Shown one piece after another: positions 11,626 through 21,829 of a stretch of 64,000 nucleotides of DNA. The notes beneath the pieces are model-generated. The model had not been told where the DNA came from, searched no databases, and was given only the letters and a program-made list of their open reading frames with translations. The number at the start of each line of letters is the position of its first letter. Positions within the stretch are counted from its first letter, which is position 1. The position numbers and the translations under genes were made by a program. Source of the stretch: Anisodus tanguticus (lineage: Eukaryota > Streptophyta > Magnoliopsida > Solanales > Solanaceae); contig CM067549.1 of NCBI GenBank assembly GCA_034509755.1, positions 49,873,052 through 49,937,051 on the forward strand. Direction: 5' to 3'.

Positions 11626-14125
11626 GTTGTCAGGGCTTTTTGACTTATTCTTTGTGTGAAGTCGTCCTTTTGTTTTGATTTCTTTTCCTCTTTTGGGAAC
11701 ATTGCAACTTCAACTCGGATCTTTTCGGCAATTTGCACATTTCTTATGCGCTCAAGGAGGTCGGGCCAAAAGAGGGATAGTGCGTGTACGCACTCAAAAA
11801 GGGTATAAGCATAAGATGTGGTTGTTAAAAGAATAGGCTTTAGGCTCAAAGGGGAAGTACTACAGATAATGTTATTTGGTATGCTGGAAAGGCTCAAACG
11901 GATCAAATAAAGCCTACAATCCTTTCCTATACCAAGTGTTACTCAGGATTTCGCCTCAACAAACATTCGAGCCAAGTTTTAGATCACAATGCAATGCAAT
12001 TGAACTTATTCTAAAAACTCACCACACAATGCACATGAAACGATGAGGTTGGCTTCGTTCATATCTTGGAAGCATGCAAAACAATTTTTAAGTGTCAACA
12101 CAAGCGTGAATGAGAGGTACCAAAAAAATCAATGGTTTACCACGAAGTCAGTCTTCTCCACTTGTTCTTTCCTATGCACACTCCTAACTGTGTTGGTATC
12201 AACCAAGTCAATCAATGATTCTTAAAATATATTTTTTTGTATTTTTGAATAAAGGGTACCGAACCCAAATAGGGCTGCCTACGTATCTCATCTTTGACGA
12301 GAATCAGGTGTGCGTAGTTCGTGCAGATAGGTTATAAAAAAAGTATGCTTGAAAAAAATTCATCCATGATAGGATAGTAAAAGTAAAAACTGTATAAAAC
12401 AGATGATTGTCCACTATGGGACAAATGCAAAGTAAAAAATGATTGTCCATGATAGGATGAACGCAAGAATAAATAATTACCCACACAATAGGATGAATGT
12501 AATGAAAAAAATGATTGTCCATTATAGGATGCATGAAAAGATTGGTAAACCAGATATGTCCCTTTCTAAGGTGGATGCGGAGAAGTGCGTCCCTTTTTCA
12601 GATGGACTAGGAAGTGCGTCCCTTAGACAAGTCCGTTCTACTTTTGTTGGGTAGCGTTCCCCAAGGTCTAGATAGACTTTTTGTTTGAATTTTTTTTTTA
12701 GTGCTGTCGAACCCGAGAAGGGTTACCTACGTATCACATCGTATGGTGAGAATCAGACACTCGTAGTTCGTGAGGATATGTTGTAAAAATGTATGATATA
12801 AATGAATTATGTAAGGAAAATTAAGCATATCAATTGAATTTGCAAATATGTAAAAAAAAAAAAAAGTATAGACAAACTAGAGTGATCCCTCGTTGAATCT
12901 GGTGTTGCCTGACTTTTTCCACTCAAAACATCTTTCGGTCATTTTTTTGAAAACCTTTTGCTTTGTTCTTTCCTGGAGTATATCCAAGGATAATGTTTTA
13001 GAACGACCGCCCGCGACTGTTCGCGAGGACGATCTTCCTACAAAAATAAGAGCACCGGGTGAAAGGAGGAAAGTCACTAAAAGAATAATAAAATGTAGGA
13101 GTGTGACAGTATGGTCAAAGACTTCCCTGATTGCTTCACTAGGCCTGAGTCTTGATGTTCAAGAACGCTTTATCCTTGGGCAGTGACACAATTTCTGTCC
13201 CGAGGACCAAAAGATATGGTGTTGCCCCAGTAGAAGTCTTGATTGTGGTGCGATAGCCCAAAAGTTTAAAGTGCAAATGTTCATGCCCAGAGTTGCAAGC
13301 GACATGGCATGATATGTACAGAATTGAAGCAGGTAATTATTGCATTAAATAATATGTACAGAGTTAAAAGAAGAAAAATAGCAAACAAATTGTGCGGTAA
13401 TTAAATGTGCGTCCTAACATGCATGGAGCCTCTCTTATGCCAGAGGTGAGCCTAAAGGCCAAATATGAGAGATTATGACAGATTAATCCAAGCGGTCAAA
13501 CTGTAATGCTTTTGTTGAAAATGAAGACAAAACGTATGTACATTTTCCAATATCGGCATGCCATGATTAGGCTTGGATTAGTCTATCATTATCACGCTAC
13601 ACATAATATGTTGATGGGCCGTTGGGTCGTGAGACATGTCGACAATTTTGGTGGATTTCTTAATTGTGGAGTCGACACTAAGGATCGACCCACCTAAGGC
13701 GTATGCATGCATGACTTAAGATAAAGGGTGGTATAGCTCTATCCTAAATTTTCTAAGATTTGGCTGACTAGACTCAAGGTTCCCGAGCGGACTGCTCGAG
13801 TGAGAAGGCTATGCGGCCAACCGGATGGTCCGGACGCTCCGCGCATATACCAACTCTCCTAAAATTTTGGAAATTTTGAAAGAAGTTTGCGGGTGCGCAA
13901 AACACACCTCGTGTGTATGTGTGATAGTGTCAATTTTCCGAAGTGGAAGAAATATGAGCGGAATGCCAATTTAAGAAAAAACGGTAAAGAAAGTAACAAT
14001 TAAAGCAGTTAAGCATACAAAAAATTTCACAAAGGAAACAATTTAAAATAACAGATCAAATAAGTAGGAAAAAATAAAGTGCCATAATAAATAACCTGGA
14101 TTTGCTATGGTTAAGAACCTGAAAT
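11626..14125 (-). mobile_element. Internal remnant of a Tat/Ogre-like Gypsy element
   Basis: Reading the minus strand, an integrase fragment (YRTTIKTSTGATPYLLVLG) lies at about 13260-13190. A possible integrase C-terminus extends to about 12880. Beyond it are repeats of the CCTACGTATC...GAGAATCAG type at 12257-12320 and 12706-12770, and a 35-40-bp minisatellite (ATGATTGTCC...ATAGGATG) at 12355-12545. Only about 870 bp separate the primer binding site from integrase, so gag, protease, RT and RNase H have been deleted. The left edge, against the copia integrase, is approximate and no partner LTR is present there. Confidence 0.65.
12355..12545. repeat. Minisatellite in the Gypsy remnant
   Basis: About four to five imperfect units share ATGATTGTCCA and ATAGGATGAA-like blocks separated by A-rich spacers. 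Confidence 0.65.
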
Positions 14126-14143
14126 TCCCCAGTGGAGTCGCCA
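14126..14143 (-). promoter_or_regulatory. Primer binding site of the Gypsy element
   Basis: On the minus strand TGGCGACTCCACTGGGG immediately follows the LTR end (...CGACAGCA). A TGGCGACTC...CTGGGGA primer binding site is usual for Tat/Ogre-lineage Gypsy elements and fixes the element on the minus strand. Confidence 0.75.
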
Positions 14144-15179
14144 TGCTGTCGCGCCCATTTTTTACCGTGGCTTCGCGACGCGATGGCGTCGATTCCCTCT
14201 GGATCGGTTAAAAAATGCTTGCTAGAGGAGTCACCACCTAATTATTCTAAGGTGAATTAGGACACCTAAATGCTAACTAAAAAATGCAAAATAACTCCAA
14301 TTTTGTGGTCTGCGAAACTAATGAGATTCTAAGTAAGGGTTCTCTATTATCCTAAAGGGAAGGGGTTAGGCATCCTTTAAGATCCGCTAACTTGCGGTTA
14401 TCCGATAAAACTCAGGTTAATTATTGTACTAAGAAAATGCATGTTTAAAAATATAAAGTTAAAATGATGTTGCAAGTATTTAATGAAAGGATGCATTTGT
14501 ACAAGTATACATTTGTATGGCAAAAAATACATGTAAAGTTGAAAAAAAGAATGAAAATTGATAAAAATATATGCAAGGTAATTTTTTATGGGTGACGGGC
14601 CTAAATATAGGTAAACTAGCGATTTTTTCGATTTTAAAACTAACCGAGCCTAAAAATAAATAAACTAGCGATGGGTTTCCAATTTTAGACTTCCCTATTA
14701 ATTAATTCTATGTCTACCTATTCTAAACATTTCAATAATTTCACGAGTACAATAATATTACAATACAAAATGAAATAAAGCTGAATTAAAGAAAGCAAAA
14801 ACAACAACAAAAATAAATAATCTCCGAGGGGTATTTGCCTTCTTTGTCTTTCATAGATATGTCTTGCAAGCTGTCAAGAACAAACGGTTAGAAAAAAAGT
14901 TGAATATAAATAAACTTCGGATCCGTATCCAAAACAGTAAATGTTTTGATTACGGAGGGCTCATACTTAAATTTTGAAAAGATCATTCCAATCACGTCGT
15001 GGCTGCGAACATATGACTCGTTGGTCATTTTAGTTGCCTTGACTACCGAACATGTTGGTCTCTCGGGTGAAAAAGATTTAAGTTTCATCATTGCCCAGAA
15101 GTTTTATTTTCCGTCTTTACAACTATGGAGGCCTCAAAAATCGACGGATATTTTTTCATCGGCCAGTGTAGTATCGTGT

Positions 15180-15960
15180 TCAAATCAACAAAATTATACC
15201 ACAGCAGCCAAACCGAAACAGAAAAGCAATTTCCGAAGGGGCGCGGCCTCAAATTCAATTCCATTGGCCTAAATGCGGTATTTAGTTCAAAACAGTAAAA
15301 TAATACCCAAACAGTAAAAAAAACTGAAACCGAGAGGCATTTTCCGAAGGGACATGGCCTCGAATTCAATTTCATTGGCTTAAGTATAGTATTTGTTCAA
15401 ATCAGTAAAATAATACCAAAATAGCAAAATTGAAACCGAGAAGCAATGCCCGAAAATACGCGGCCTCGAATTCAATTTCATTGGCCTAAATGCAGTATTT
15501 ATTTAAATCAGTAAAACAATAAGATATATGTGTACGGATGTTAAATGCCAAAAGCAGCAAACTGAAACAGAGAAACGATTTTCGAAGGGATGCGGTATTA
15601 GTTCAAACCAGTAAAATAAACAGCATAGCAATAAACTGAAATAGAGAAACAATTTTCAAAGAGACGCGGCCTCGAATTCAATTTCATTGGCCTAAATGCA
15701 GTATTAATTCAAATCAGTGGAATAGACAACACAGTAATAAACTAAAACAGAGAACGACTTCGGAACAGGCGCGGCCTCGAATTCAATTTCATTGACCAAA
15801 ATGCAGTATTTATTTAAATCACTAAAACAGTAAGATATCCGTTGTACGGATGTTTAAATGCCAAAAAACCAAACTGAAACAGAGAAGCGACTTCCGAAGA
15901 GAATGCAGTATTAGTTCAATCAACAAAATAACAAAGAGAATGCAGTAGTAGTTCAATCAA
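15180..15960. repeat. Tandem array in the Gypsy LTR, about 105-bp unit
   Basis: Five to seven diverged units share CGCGGCCTCGAATTCAATTT, a CATTGGCC stretch and AATCAGTAAAA. They begin near 15235, 15345, 15452, 15585, 15657, 15757 and 15895. Confidence 0.8.
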
Positions 15961-16019
15961 CAAAATAACAACATAGTCGCATAACGGATGTTCAAGTGCC
16001 AAAGTAAACCAACAGTAAG

Positions 16020-16450
16020 CAATTAAAATATCTGACCCAAATTCTGAAATTTCGGAACCGAAACAGGATTCAGAATGTTTATGAAAACCCGACCCGGATT
16101 CTGAACAGTGACCCAAATCAGGAACAACGACCTGACTCGGTGCTGAAAACAGACCCGGATAGATGACCCGAGAAATGCAACCCGAAGCAGTGACCGAAAT
16201 CGGAATTAATTTTTTTTATTTTTCAGATAACCAACAAATAAGATGTAAAACACAAAATCTGGAAATATAGGCAAACCGGGTCGACCCGACCCGAATCAGA
16301 GGTCTCAACCCGAATCGACTTCTTTCCAAATGTCAGATAACCAACAACAAAATATCAAGCATATAAACCAGGAAATCTTACCCAAATCGAGTTGATCCGA
16401 CCCGAACAGTGACCCAAATCGGAAACCCGAAAATAGTGAAGAACAACAAC
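16020..16450. repeat. Low-complexity CCGACCCGAA repeats in the Gypsy LTR
   Basis: Short motifs such as GACCCGGATTCTGAA, GACCCAAATC and CGACCCGA recur irregularly, together with a longer duplicated phrase (CAGATAACCAACAA) at about 16225 and 16333. Confidence 0.6.
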
Positions 16451-16604
16451 AAAAGCACATTTTCGGATTATATTTCGGACTCTTCGAGATGAAGGACACA
16501 TGCAAAGAAGAACAAATACCCTTAAGATGATTTCAGCTTTCAAAACTTAAACTTTGATTTTCGGACCTCAAAATACTCCCTCCAAAATGAAGAACAAAAT
16601 GGGG

Positions 16605-16612
16605 TATTTATA
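16605..16612 (-). promoter_or_regulatory. TATA box of the Gypsy LTR
   Basis: TATAAATA on the minus strand, followed by CCCCATTTTG. This separates a U3 of about 890 bp from a long R-U5. Confidence 0.6.
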
Positions 16613-17393
16613 GATGGATTCGGACCCATAAAAATCAAGTTCTAATTTCAAACAAAAGGGCAAAAAATCCGATTTTTGGGGCGGATTCTTGGGGTATGGG
16701 TTGCGGATTTTAGGGGATAGGGGGTATGGAGTGTGTCGGGTTGGTAGCAGGGGTAAGGTGGTGTCAGGGGTTGGTGGTGGTGAGGTGACCGGCGAGGTAT
16801 GGGGTCTGGGCATGGGGGGTTGCGGTCGATTGGGGCTTTTTGGGTAGATGGGTGTAGGTTTTTTGGTGTTTGGGTTTTTTGTTTGGGGTTGGGTTTAGAA
16901 GGGGATAAGGAAATGTGTGTTTGGCCTAATGGGCCGGTCCACGTGGGCCGGATTGGTTTGGGCTTCGGTTGGGTCCGAAAATGGAGGGTTTGGGTTTTGG
17001 GTAAAATTATTTTGGGTTAGGGGATAAAAGAGGGATTGGGATTGGGGGTTGTGGGCCGCCGGGGGAGTTGGCCGGTTGGGCCTGAGTGTGGGCTCCAAAA
17101 TGGGGGTTTTGTTTTAGGGGAAATGGGTTTGGGTTAAGATATAAAAAGGGTTGAAATGAGTTATGGGTTTAAAATATAAAAAGGGGTTTTATTATATATA
17201 AAAAAAAAGCTTTGCAAAAATTATAAATTGTAAAGATGACAATATGATAAAAATATAATATTTGCGAAATTTTTGATGCTTAAATAAAAAATAGAAAACG
17301 CAATGCCGTTTTGCGAAAATAAAATACCATATAATATTAGGATAAAAGTATGCTTGTGATATTAAAATGCAAATCACAATAAATATGCAAATA

Positions 17394-17417
17394 ATATATA
17401 TATATATATATATATTT
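17394..17417. repeat. (TA)n microsatellite
   Basis: A pure TA dinucleotide run inside the Gypsy LTR. Confidence 0.9.
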
Positions 17418-17497
17418 TAAAATTATTTTGAGGTGTCAAAAATATTAAAAAATTGCAAATAAAATCATAAAAGATGGGACAAAATTGGGTGTCAACA

Positions 17498-18251
17498 GCC
17501 GTCACCTATACCGGTGGATACCAAGACTAAATTGAATAACTCTTCAGGGTCTCCATACGGTGATCCGACACATTACCGCAGTTTAGCAGGTGCATTGCAA
17601 TATCTCACCTCTACGAGACCTGATATCTCATATGTTGTTCAACAGGTATGTTTACATATGCATGACCCGAATGAGGAATATATGGGTGCTCTCAAACAAA
17701 TTCTGCGGTATATTCAGGGTACTCTTGATTTTGGATTACATATGTATAAGTCAACCATTTCTGGCCTCACATCTTATACCGATGCTGATTGGGGTGGATG
17801 CCCGAATACCAGACGCTCCACCTATGTTATTGTGTATTTCTCGGAGACAATTTAATCTCGTGGTCGTCGAAGCTCCAACCCACGCTATTTTCGGTCTAGT
17901 GATGAAGCCAAATATAGAGGGGTAGCTAATGTTTTCTCTGAATCATGTTGGCTCTGTAATCCTCTATTGGAGCTCCATTGTCCAATAAAAAAGGCAACTG
18001 TAGTTTAATGTGATAATGTGAGTGCGATATATCTGTCAGGGAACCCCGTACAACATCAACGCACAAAATATATAGAGATGGATATTTTATTTGTCCGTGA
18101 AAAGGTTGCACGTGGACAAGTCTGTGTTCTCCATGTACCGTCCGGCTATCAGATTGCCGATATATTCACTAAAAGTCTTCCACGGATACTCGTTGATGAT
18201 TTCAGGGACAGTCTCAGCGTACGAGAACCTCCCGCTAAGACTGCGGGGGAA
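17498..18251 (+). pseudogene. 3' end of copia pol: RT C-terminus and RNase H
   Basis: The copy begins abruptly at the Gypsy LTR edge inside the RT (PVDTKTKL), continues through DPTHYRSLAGALQYLT and TSYTDADWGGCP, and reaches the C-terminal IEMDILFVREKVARGQ and ADIFTKSLP blocks of RNase H. Frameshifts occur near 17850 and 18005. The polypurine tract (CTGCGGGGGA) lies just before the LTR. The sequence matches the copia copies at 22, 28 and 50 kb, so all four belong to one related group. Everything 5' of this point is lost or displaced by the Gypsy element. Confidence 0.85.
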
Positions 18252-18424
18252 TGATAGATTATGGAAATAATCAAAATAGTCAAAGTAAATATTTTATATT
18301 TAGGTTGTAAATATTCTTAGTATATTCTACCATAATTGTAGCCTAAATTAAGTCTTGTAAACATATATATAATATTGTATTCAAGGAATGAAATGATCAC
18401 GGAAAATATTTTCTTTAGTTTTCA
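18252..18424 (+). mobile_element. 3' LTR of the truncated copia copy
   Basis: This starts TGATAGATT directly after the polypurine tract and ends near TTTTCA at 18424, about 173 bp. The size matches the 165-240-bp LTRs of the sister copies. The end is less certain than the start because the 5' partner is missing. Confidence 0.6.
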
Positions 18425-19120
18425 CACGGAAAAGTTACGAAGTTTCCCAGCATTTCAATTGGAACCTGTTTCCCACTATGCGTTTTTCTAATGATCTGAC
18501 TTGATGGGAATAAGGTGAGAAAAATCATGTTTTATAGCGCAAATTTTCCACTTAATTTCGGTGAAAAAACCTTTATTTTCAGTGGTGAACTATGGTAGTC
18601 CAGGGATTTGATTTTAGTGTTAACCCAAGGATTTCACGTCTCTATGATTTGATGATCGATACAAATTCAATGTTAAATTTTAATCAATAAAAAATAGCAT
18701 ATACTATGCTTTCTTTAGCATCCTTTTTACCTATTATATCCAGTTTTCACTCCTTCCTTCTCAGCCAAAGCTCTCTCTTTTTTTCCTTGCCAGCACTTTG
18801 CAATGTCTTCAAATTTAACTAAGATATTATGCAATTGTGTTAACATAAAGGGTCGCCCCGTGCACTAAGCTCTTGTTAAAAAGGTGAAAATAGAAATAAA
18901 AAAGTAATCTAAATGGAGGTAAAGATTTTAGATTTATCTTGAGTATCTGGATATATAAAGGAGATGCTCGTGCGCGCTAAATAGACTTAGCGAGTATGCT
19001 GCGTACGTTCGTAGTAAATGTAAAGTTGTCTCAAAAAGTTAAATAAATATAACGACAATTTTGTTTGTGGATTACACTGAGTATGTTGTTGAAAAATTTC
19101 GCTTCTTTGCTATTGAAATC
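18425..19120. other. Intergenic, no gene recognised
   Basis: This holds only a short dispersed-repeat-like phrase near 18850 (CCGTGCACTAAGCTC). Confidence 0.5.
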
Positions 19121-19581
19121 TGTTGGGATCGAAAAACAGGACGTCATGCGGAAGCTTATAATTTCAAACCTTGAACGACGATAAATCAGAAAACAAAGAA
19201 AAATATACTAAAAATGCATAATGCTTTCATATGATTTGGTCAATTGACCTAAATATAAAAAATCTAACATGAAAGAAAGCATAAAAACTATGAGAGAATT
19301 GCTCGGGTCAATGTGTTACCGAATCTCATTCCAACTCAATTTCATGGTTCATTCCGGTCTTTAGTAAGTCAAGGCATTCGGGAAGCAGGAGATCAATTTT
19401 GTTATCTGTTTATGAGAAGAAAAGATTTTCTATTTATAAAAGTTCAAAACTTCTCTTCCAAAAAACGTGATAAATATGGTAGAGTCTTTTTCTACAAATA
19501 AAACTTTTTCCATCAAGAAATCCTTTTTTAAGTAAAATGATAATATTCAAACAAGATAGGAAATTCGGGCAAATCCTAACA
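19121..19581 (+). mobile_element. Solo LTR with perfect 5-bp target duplication
   Basis: The 461-bp unit starts TGTTGGGAT and ends ATCCTAACA, a near-perfect terminal inverted repeat with TG...CA ends. It is flanked on both sides by AAATC (19116-19120 and 19582-19586). A TATA-like TATTTATAAAA lies at 19431-19441. No internal region or second LTR is present, as expected after LTR-LTR recombination. The family is different from the short-LTR copia group. Confidence 0.8.
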
Positions 19582-19990
19582 AAATCTTCATTATTTGCTA
19601 TACTTTATGTAATTCGATATAGTTTGTTTCCTTCATGTATTTCTGTATCCTATCTACTTTGCCTTTTATTTTCAGAATTCTATATATATCGGTCACCCAA
19701 ATTTCTTATGGAATAATTCACTCACTGTTTCTGCGGAACTAATTAATCAAATTCTAGGAAGTAATAAAGATACTAAATACCAAACACACAGAGTACCCAG
19801 AATCTTTAATCAATTGTATAAAACCATAGCTAGTGCAATAAATCAATCAACTAATATTTCAATTTCGAAACAAATTGAAATCGACTATATAATACTATAA
19901 AACTTCTAAAATCTATCTCTACTCTACTATTCGAGCATATATACTCGTACTACGTAGGATTAATAGATTCTAGGTACTAGACCTGCATAT

Positions 19991-20989
19991 CTAGCAGGTA
20001 AGGGAAGTAACAGCAAGAGGATATGAGAAGGTATTGGCATAACTAAAACTAACTTCATATCCACCTTTGAGAGGCATCCCATTATTGACGAGGCAATCAT
20101 TAACTTTGAGTCTCTTGAAAATCTTAGGGTTTACAAGTCTCGCTGAGGCGTATTCACCACACGAGACGTGAATGCCACTACAACTTCTTGGGCACCGGTT
20201 GAAGATCTCGACAAGGTACAATGGAATGCCACTCGGAAGTGTTCCTGCAGGACCTTGGTTTATTTGGATGCACTGACGATCTGGAATTTCATAAGCTTCC
20301 TTTACCAGTCTCAATGCATGATTAGTTTGCATCACTGCATAGAGTACCATAAAAAAATGTTAATAATAAAACTTGCTTCAGGATTTTTTATCAACATTCA
20401 AGATAGTTAAAGAGTAAGGGGGAAAATATTCCCAATAATAATAATAACACTCTCTCAGTACCAATTTATGTGTCACTTTTCGCTTTTCGAGAGTCAATTT
20501 GACTAAACTTTAAAGTTAAATTGGATTAGATTAACTTAATAATAAGTTGCAACTTTTCTTATATCGGTTTGGTAAAAACATACATTTTAAAATATTGATC
20601 AAATTTCATGCAGTTTAAATTTCGAGAAGCAAAAATTATCACATATATTGGGGACCGAGGGAGTAATAATAATAGTCAAAACAAGATCCTACTAGAAGCT
20701 ATGGTATAGGGCATGCATGGCAGTAGTATAATTGACAAGTTTAGATTTTCCTTTTTCAGGCAAATAATACGAAAACACACCCACAACAAGGTGATTTCTT
20801 ATTATCTATCCAAGTTTTGATGAATAAAATTACTCGATATATGTGCTCGTGAAATTAATCGAGGTGCATGCAAGTTGGCTCGAACACCATGATATTTATA
20901 AAAACAAAAGCAAAGAAGAGAGTAAATATACCAGAGAATGAAACAAGCAAGACAATCGCATACACCATGAAAAGGCTCTTCATAGTCAT
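19991..20989 (-). CDS. TPD1-like secreted cysteine-rich peptide, intact two-exon gene
   Basis: Exon 1 is 20932-20989 and exon 2 is 19991-20334, with a 597-bp GT-AG intron carrying a MITE. The product is 133 residues. It starts with a hydrophobic signal sequence (SLFMVYAIVLLVSFS), so secretion is likely. The C-terminal domain has the hallmarks of TAPETUM DETERMINANT 1 and its TDL1/MIL2 relatives: QGPAGTLPSGIPLYLVEI, IHVSCGEYASARLVNPKIF, RLKVNDCLVNNG and YANTFSYPL, with six cysteines. In the family, TPD1 is the ligand of the EMS1/EXS receptor kinase in anther tapetum specification. That role here is inferred only from homology. The linker between signal and domain is short compared with the paralogue at 27486. 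A TATA box lies about 90 bp upstream of the ATG. No disabling change is visible. Confidence 0.88.
20450..20663. mobile_element. Stowaway-type MITE in the TPD1-like intron
   Basis: The 214-bp element has ends CTCTCTCAGTACC and GGGACCGAGGGAG (related to the CTCCCTCCGTCCC Stowaway terminus), with TA on the right side. It is absent from the corresponding 111-bp intron of the paralogue, so it inserted after the duplication or was lost from the other copy. Confidence 0.75.
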
Positions 20990-21074
20990 TCTTATTTGAG
21001 AATTATATTCAGCAAAGTGAAACTACAAATAAGAAAAAAATTAGATGGAGGGTACGTATAACTAGGGGTGGTGA

Positions 21075-21081
21075 ATTTATA
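21075..21081 (-). promoter_or_regulatory. TATA box of the intact TPD1-like gene
   Basis: TATAAAT on the minus strand, inside a stretch (AACTATAAATT, CACCACCCC) conserved in the paralogue promoter at 27380-27400. Confidence 0.65.
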
Positions 21082-21611
21082 GTTTCCTATCATGCCATTT
21101 AAAAGGCAACTTAAGGCGATGCCATGTATAAACATTAATTGGAGTAATATTTTTAAAAAGGAAAATGAATAAAACAGGTAAAAATACAGTGATACAGGAA
21201 AATTTTACTTAAAATTAAAACAAGGCCATGGCAAGTAATTTTCCTTACAAAGATATTATTGGTAACTTTGAAAAATGGAAAATATTCAATAGGTTAAAGT
21301 ATTAAAAGTATTGTAAGGAAATTTTTACTTTAAATAAACTAAGACAACTTCAGTTAATGCTCTATACAAGCATTAATTAATAACCTTAAGAAATTGGGGA
21401 AAATCTTTTATAATAGGTCAAAATATATTGGTAATATTGTAAGGAAATTTCTACGCTAAAATATATGAAGGCTTGAAGTTTAAACTTTTTATTGATAACG
21501 AAGATGTTTAATTAGTAGTTCATGCAAGGACAAGTCAAGTTCCTTTTAATTAATAATATCATGATACCATGATTAATTAGAGAAGAAGTTCAATTAATCA
21601 TTAAGAACAAT

Positions 21612-21803
21612 TGAAAGAAACAATCCCTTGATTATTTTCATTAATAAATGGGGGTATATATACAAGTTACAATCTACAAATATGGAAAATCATATTCATA
21701 CTATACTTCTAAATCCTAATCATACTTGTACAAAAATTCTACAACTATGGTAAGTTTGTACACTAGTTTAATTACAATCTTAATATACACGGTATATTTG
21801 TCA
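21612..21803 (-). repeat. 3' LTR of the 21.6-26.5 kb copia element
   Basis: 192 bp, bounded by TG and CA, next to the polypurine tract (minus-strand TGCGGGGGTG). A TATATATAC box lies near 21655. Confidence 0.88.
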
Positions 21804-21829
21804 CACCCCCGCAGTCATAGCGGGCAATT

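Larger units (their letters stand above)
14144..17497 (-). mobile_element. Long 5' LTR of a Tat/Ogre-like Gypsy element
   Basis: On the minus strand the LTR starts TGTTGACACCCAATTTTG at 17497 and ends GCGACAGCA at 14144. It therefore has TG...CA ends, a length of 3354 bp, and an adjacent primer binding site. A TATA box (16605-16612) lies in the expected direction. It contains two internal tandem arrays. The outer edge is clean: the base after 17497 is within a copia RT frame, as if the Gypsy element had inserted into that copia element. The 3' LTR is missing. Confidence 0.8.
19665..21600 (-). repeat. Left arm of the inverted TPD1-like duplication
   Basis: The minus strand here aligns by eye with the plus strand of about 26500-30290 through promoter, exon 1, exon 2 and about 300 bp of 3' flank. 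Shared 3' flank phrases include TATATGCTCGAATAG-like, TTGATTTCAAT and GGGTACTCT. The outer boundaries are approximate. Confidence 0.7.

Noticed and set aside
15180..16450. Tandem repeats as a CRISPR-like or centromeric satellite array
   Set aside because: They are confined to the interior of a Gypsy LTR, the units are diverged and there are no spacer/repeat alternations.
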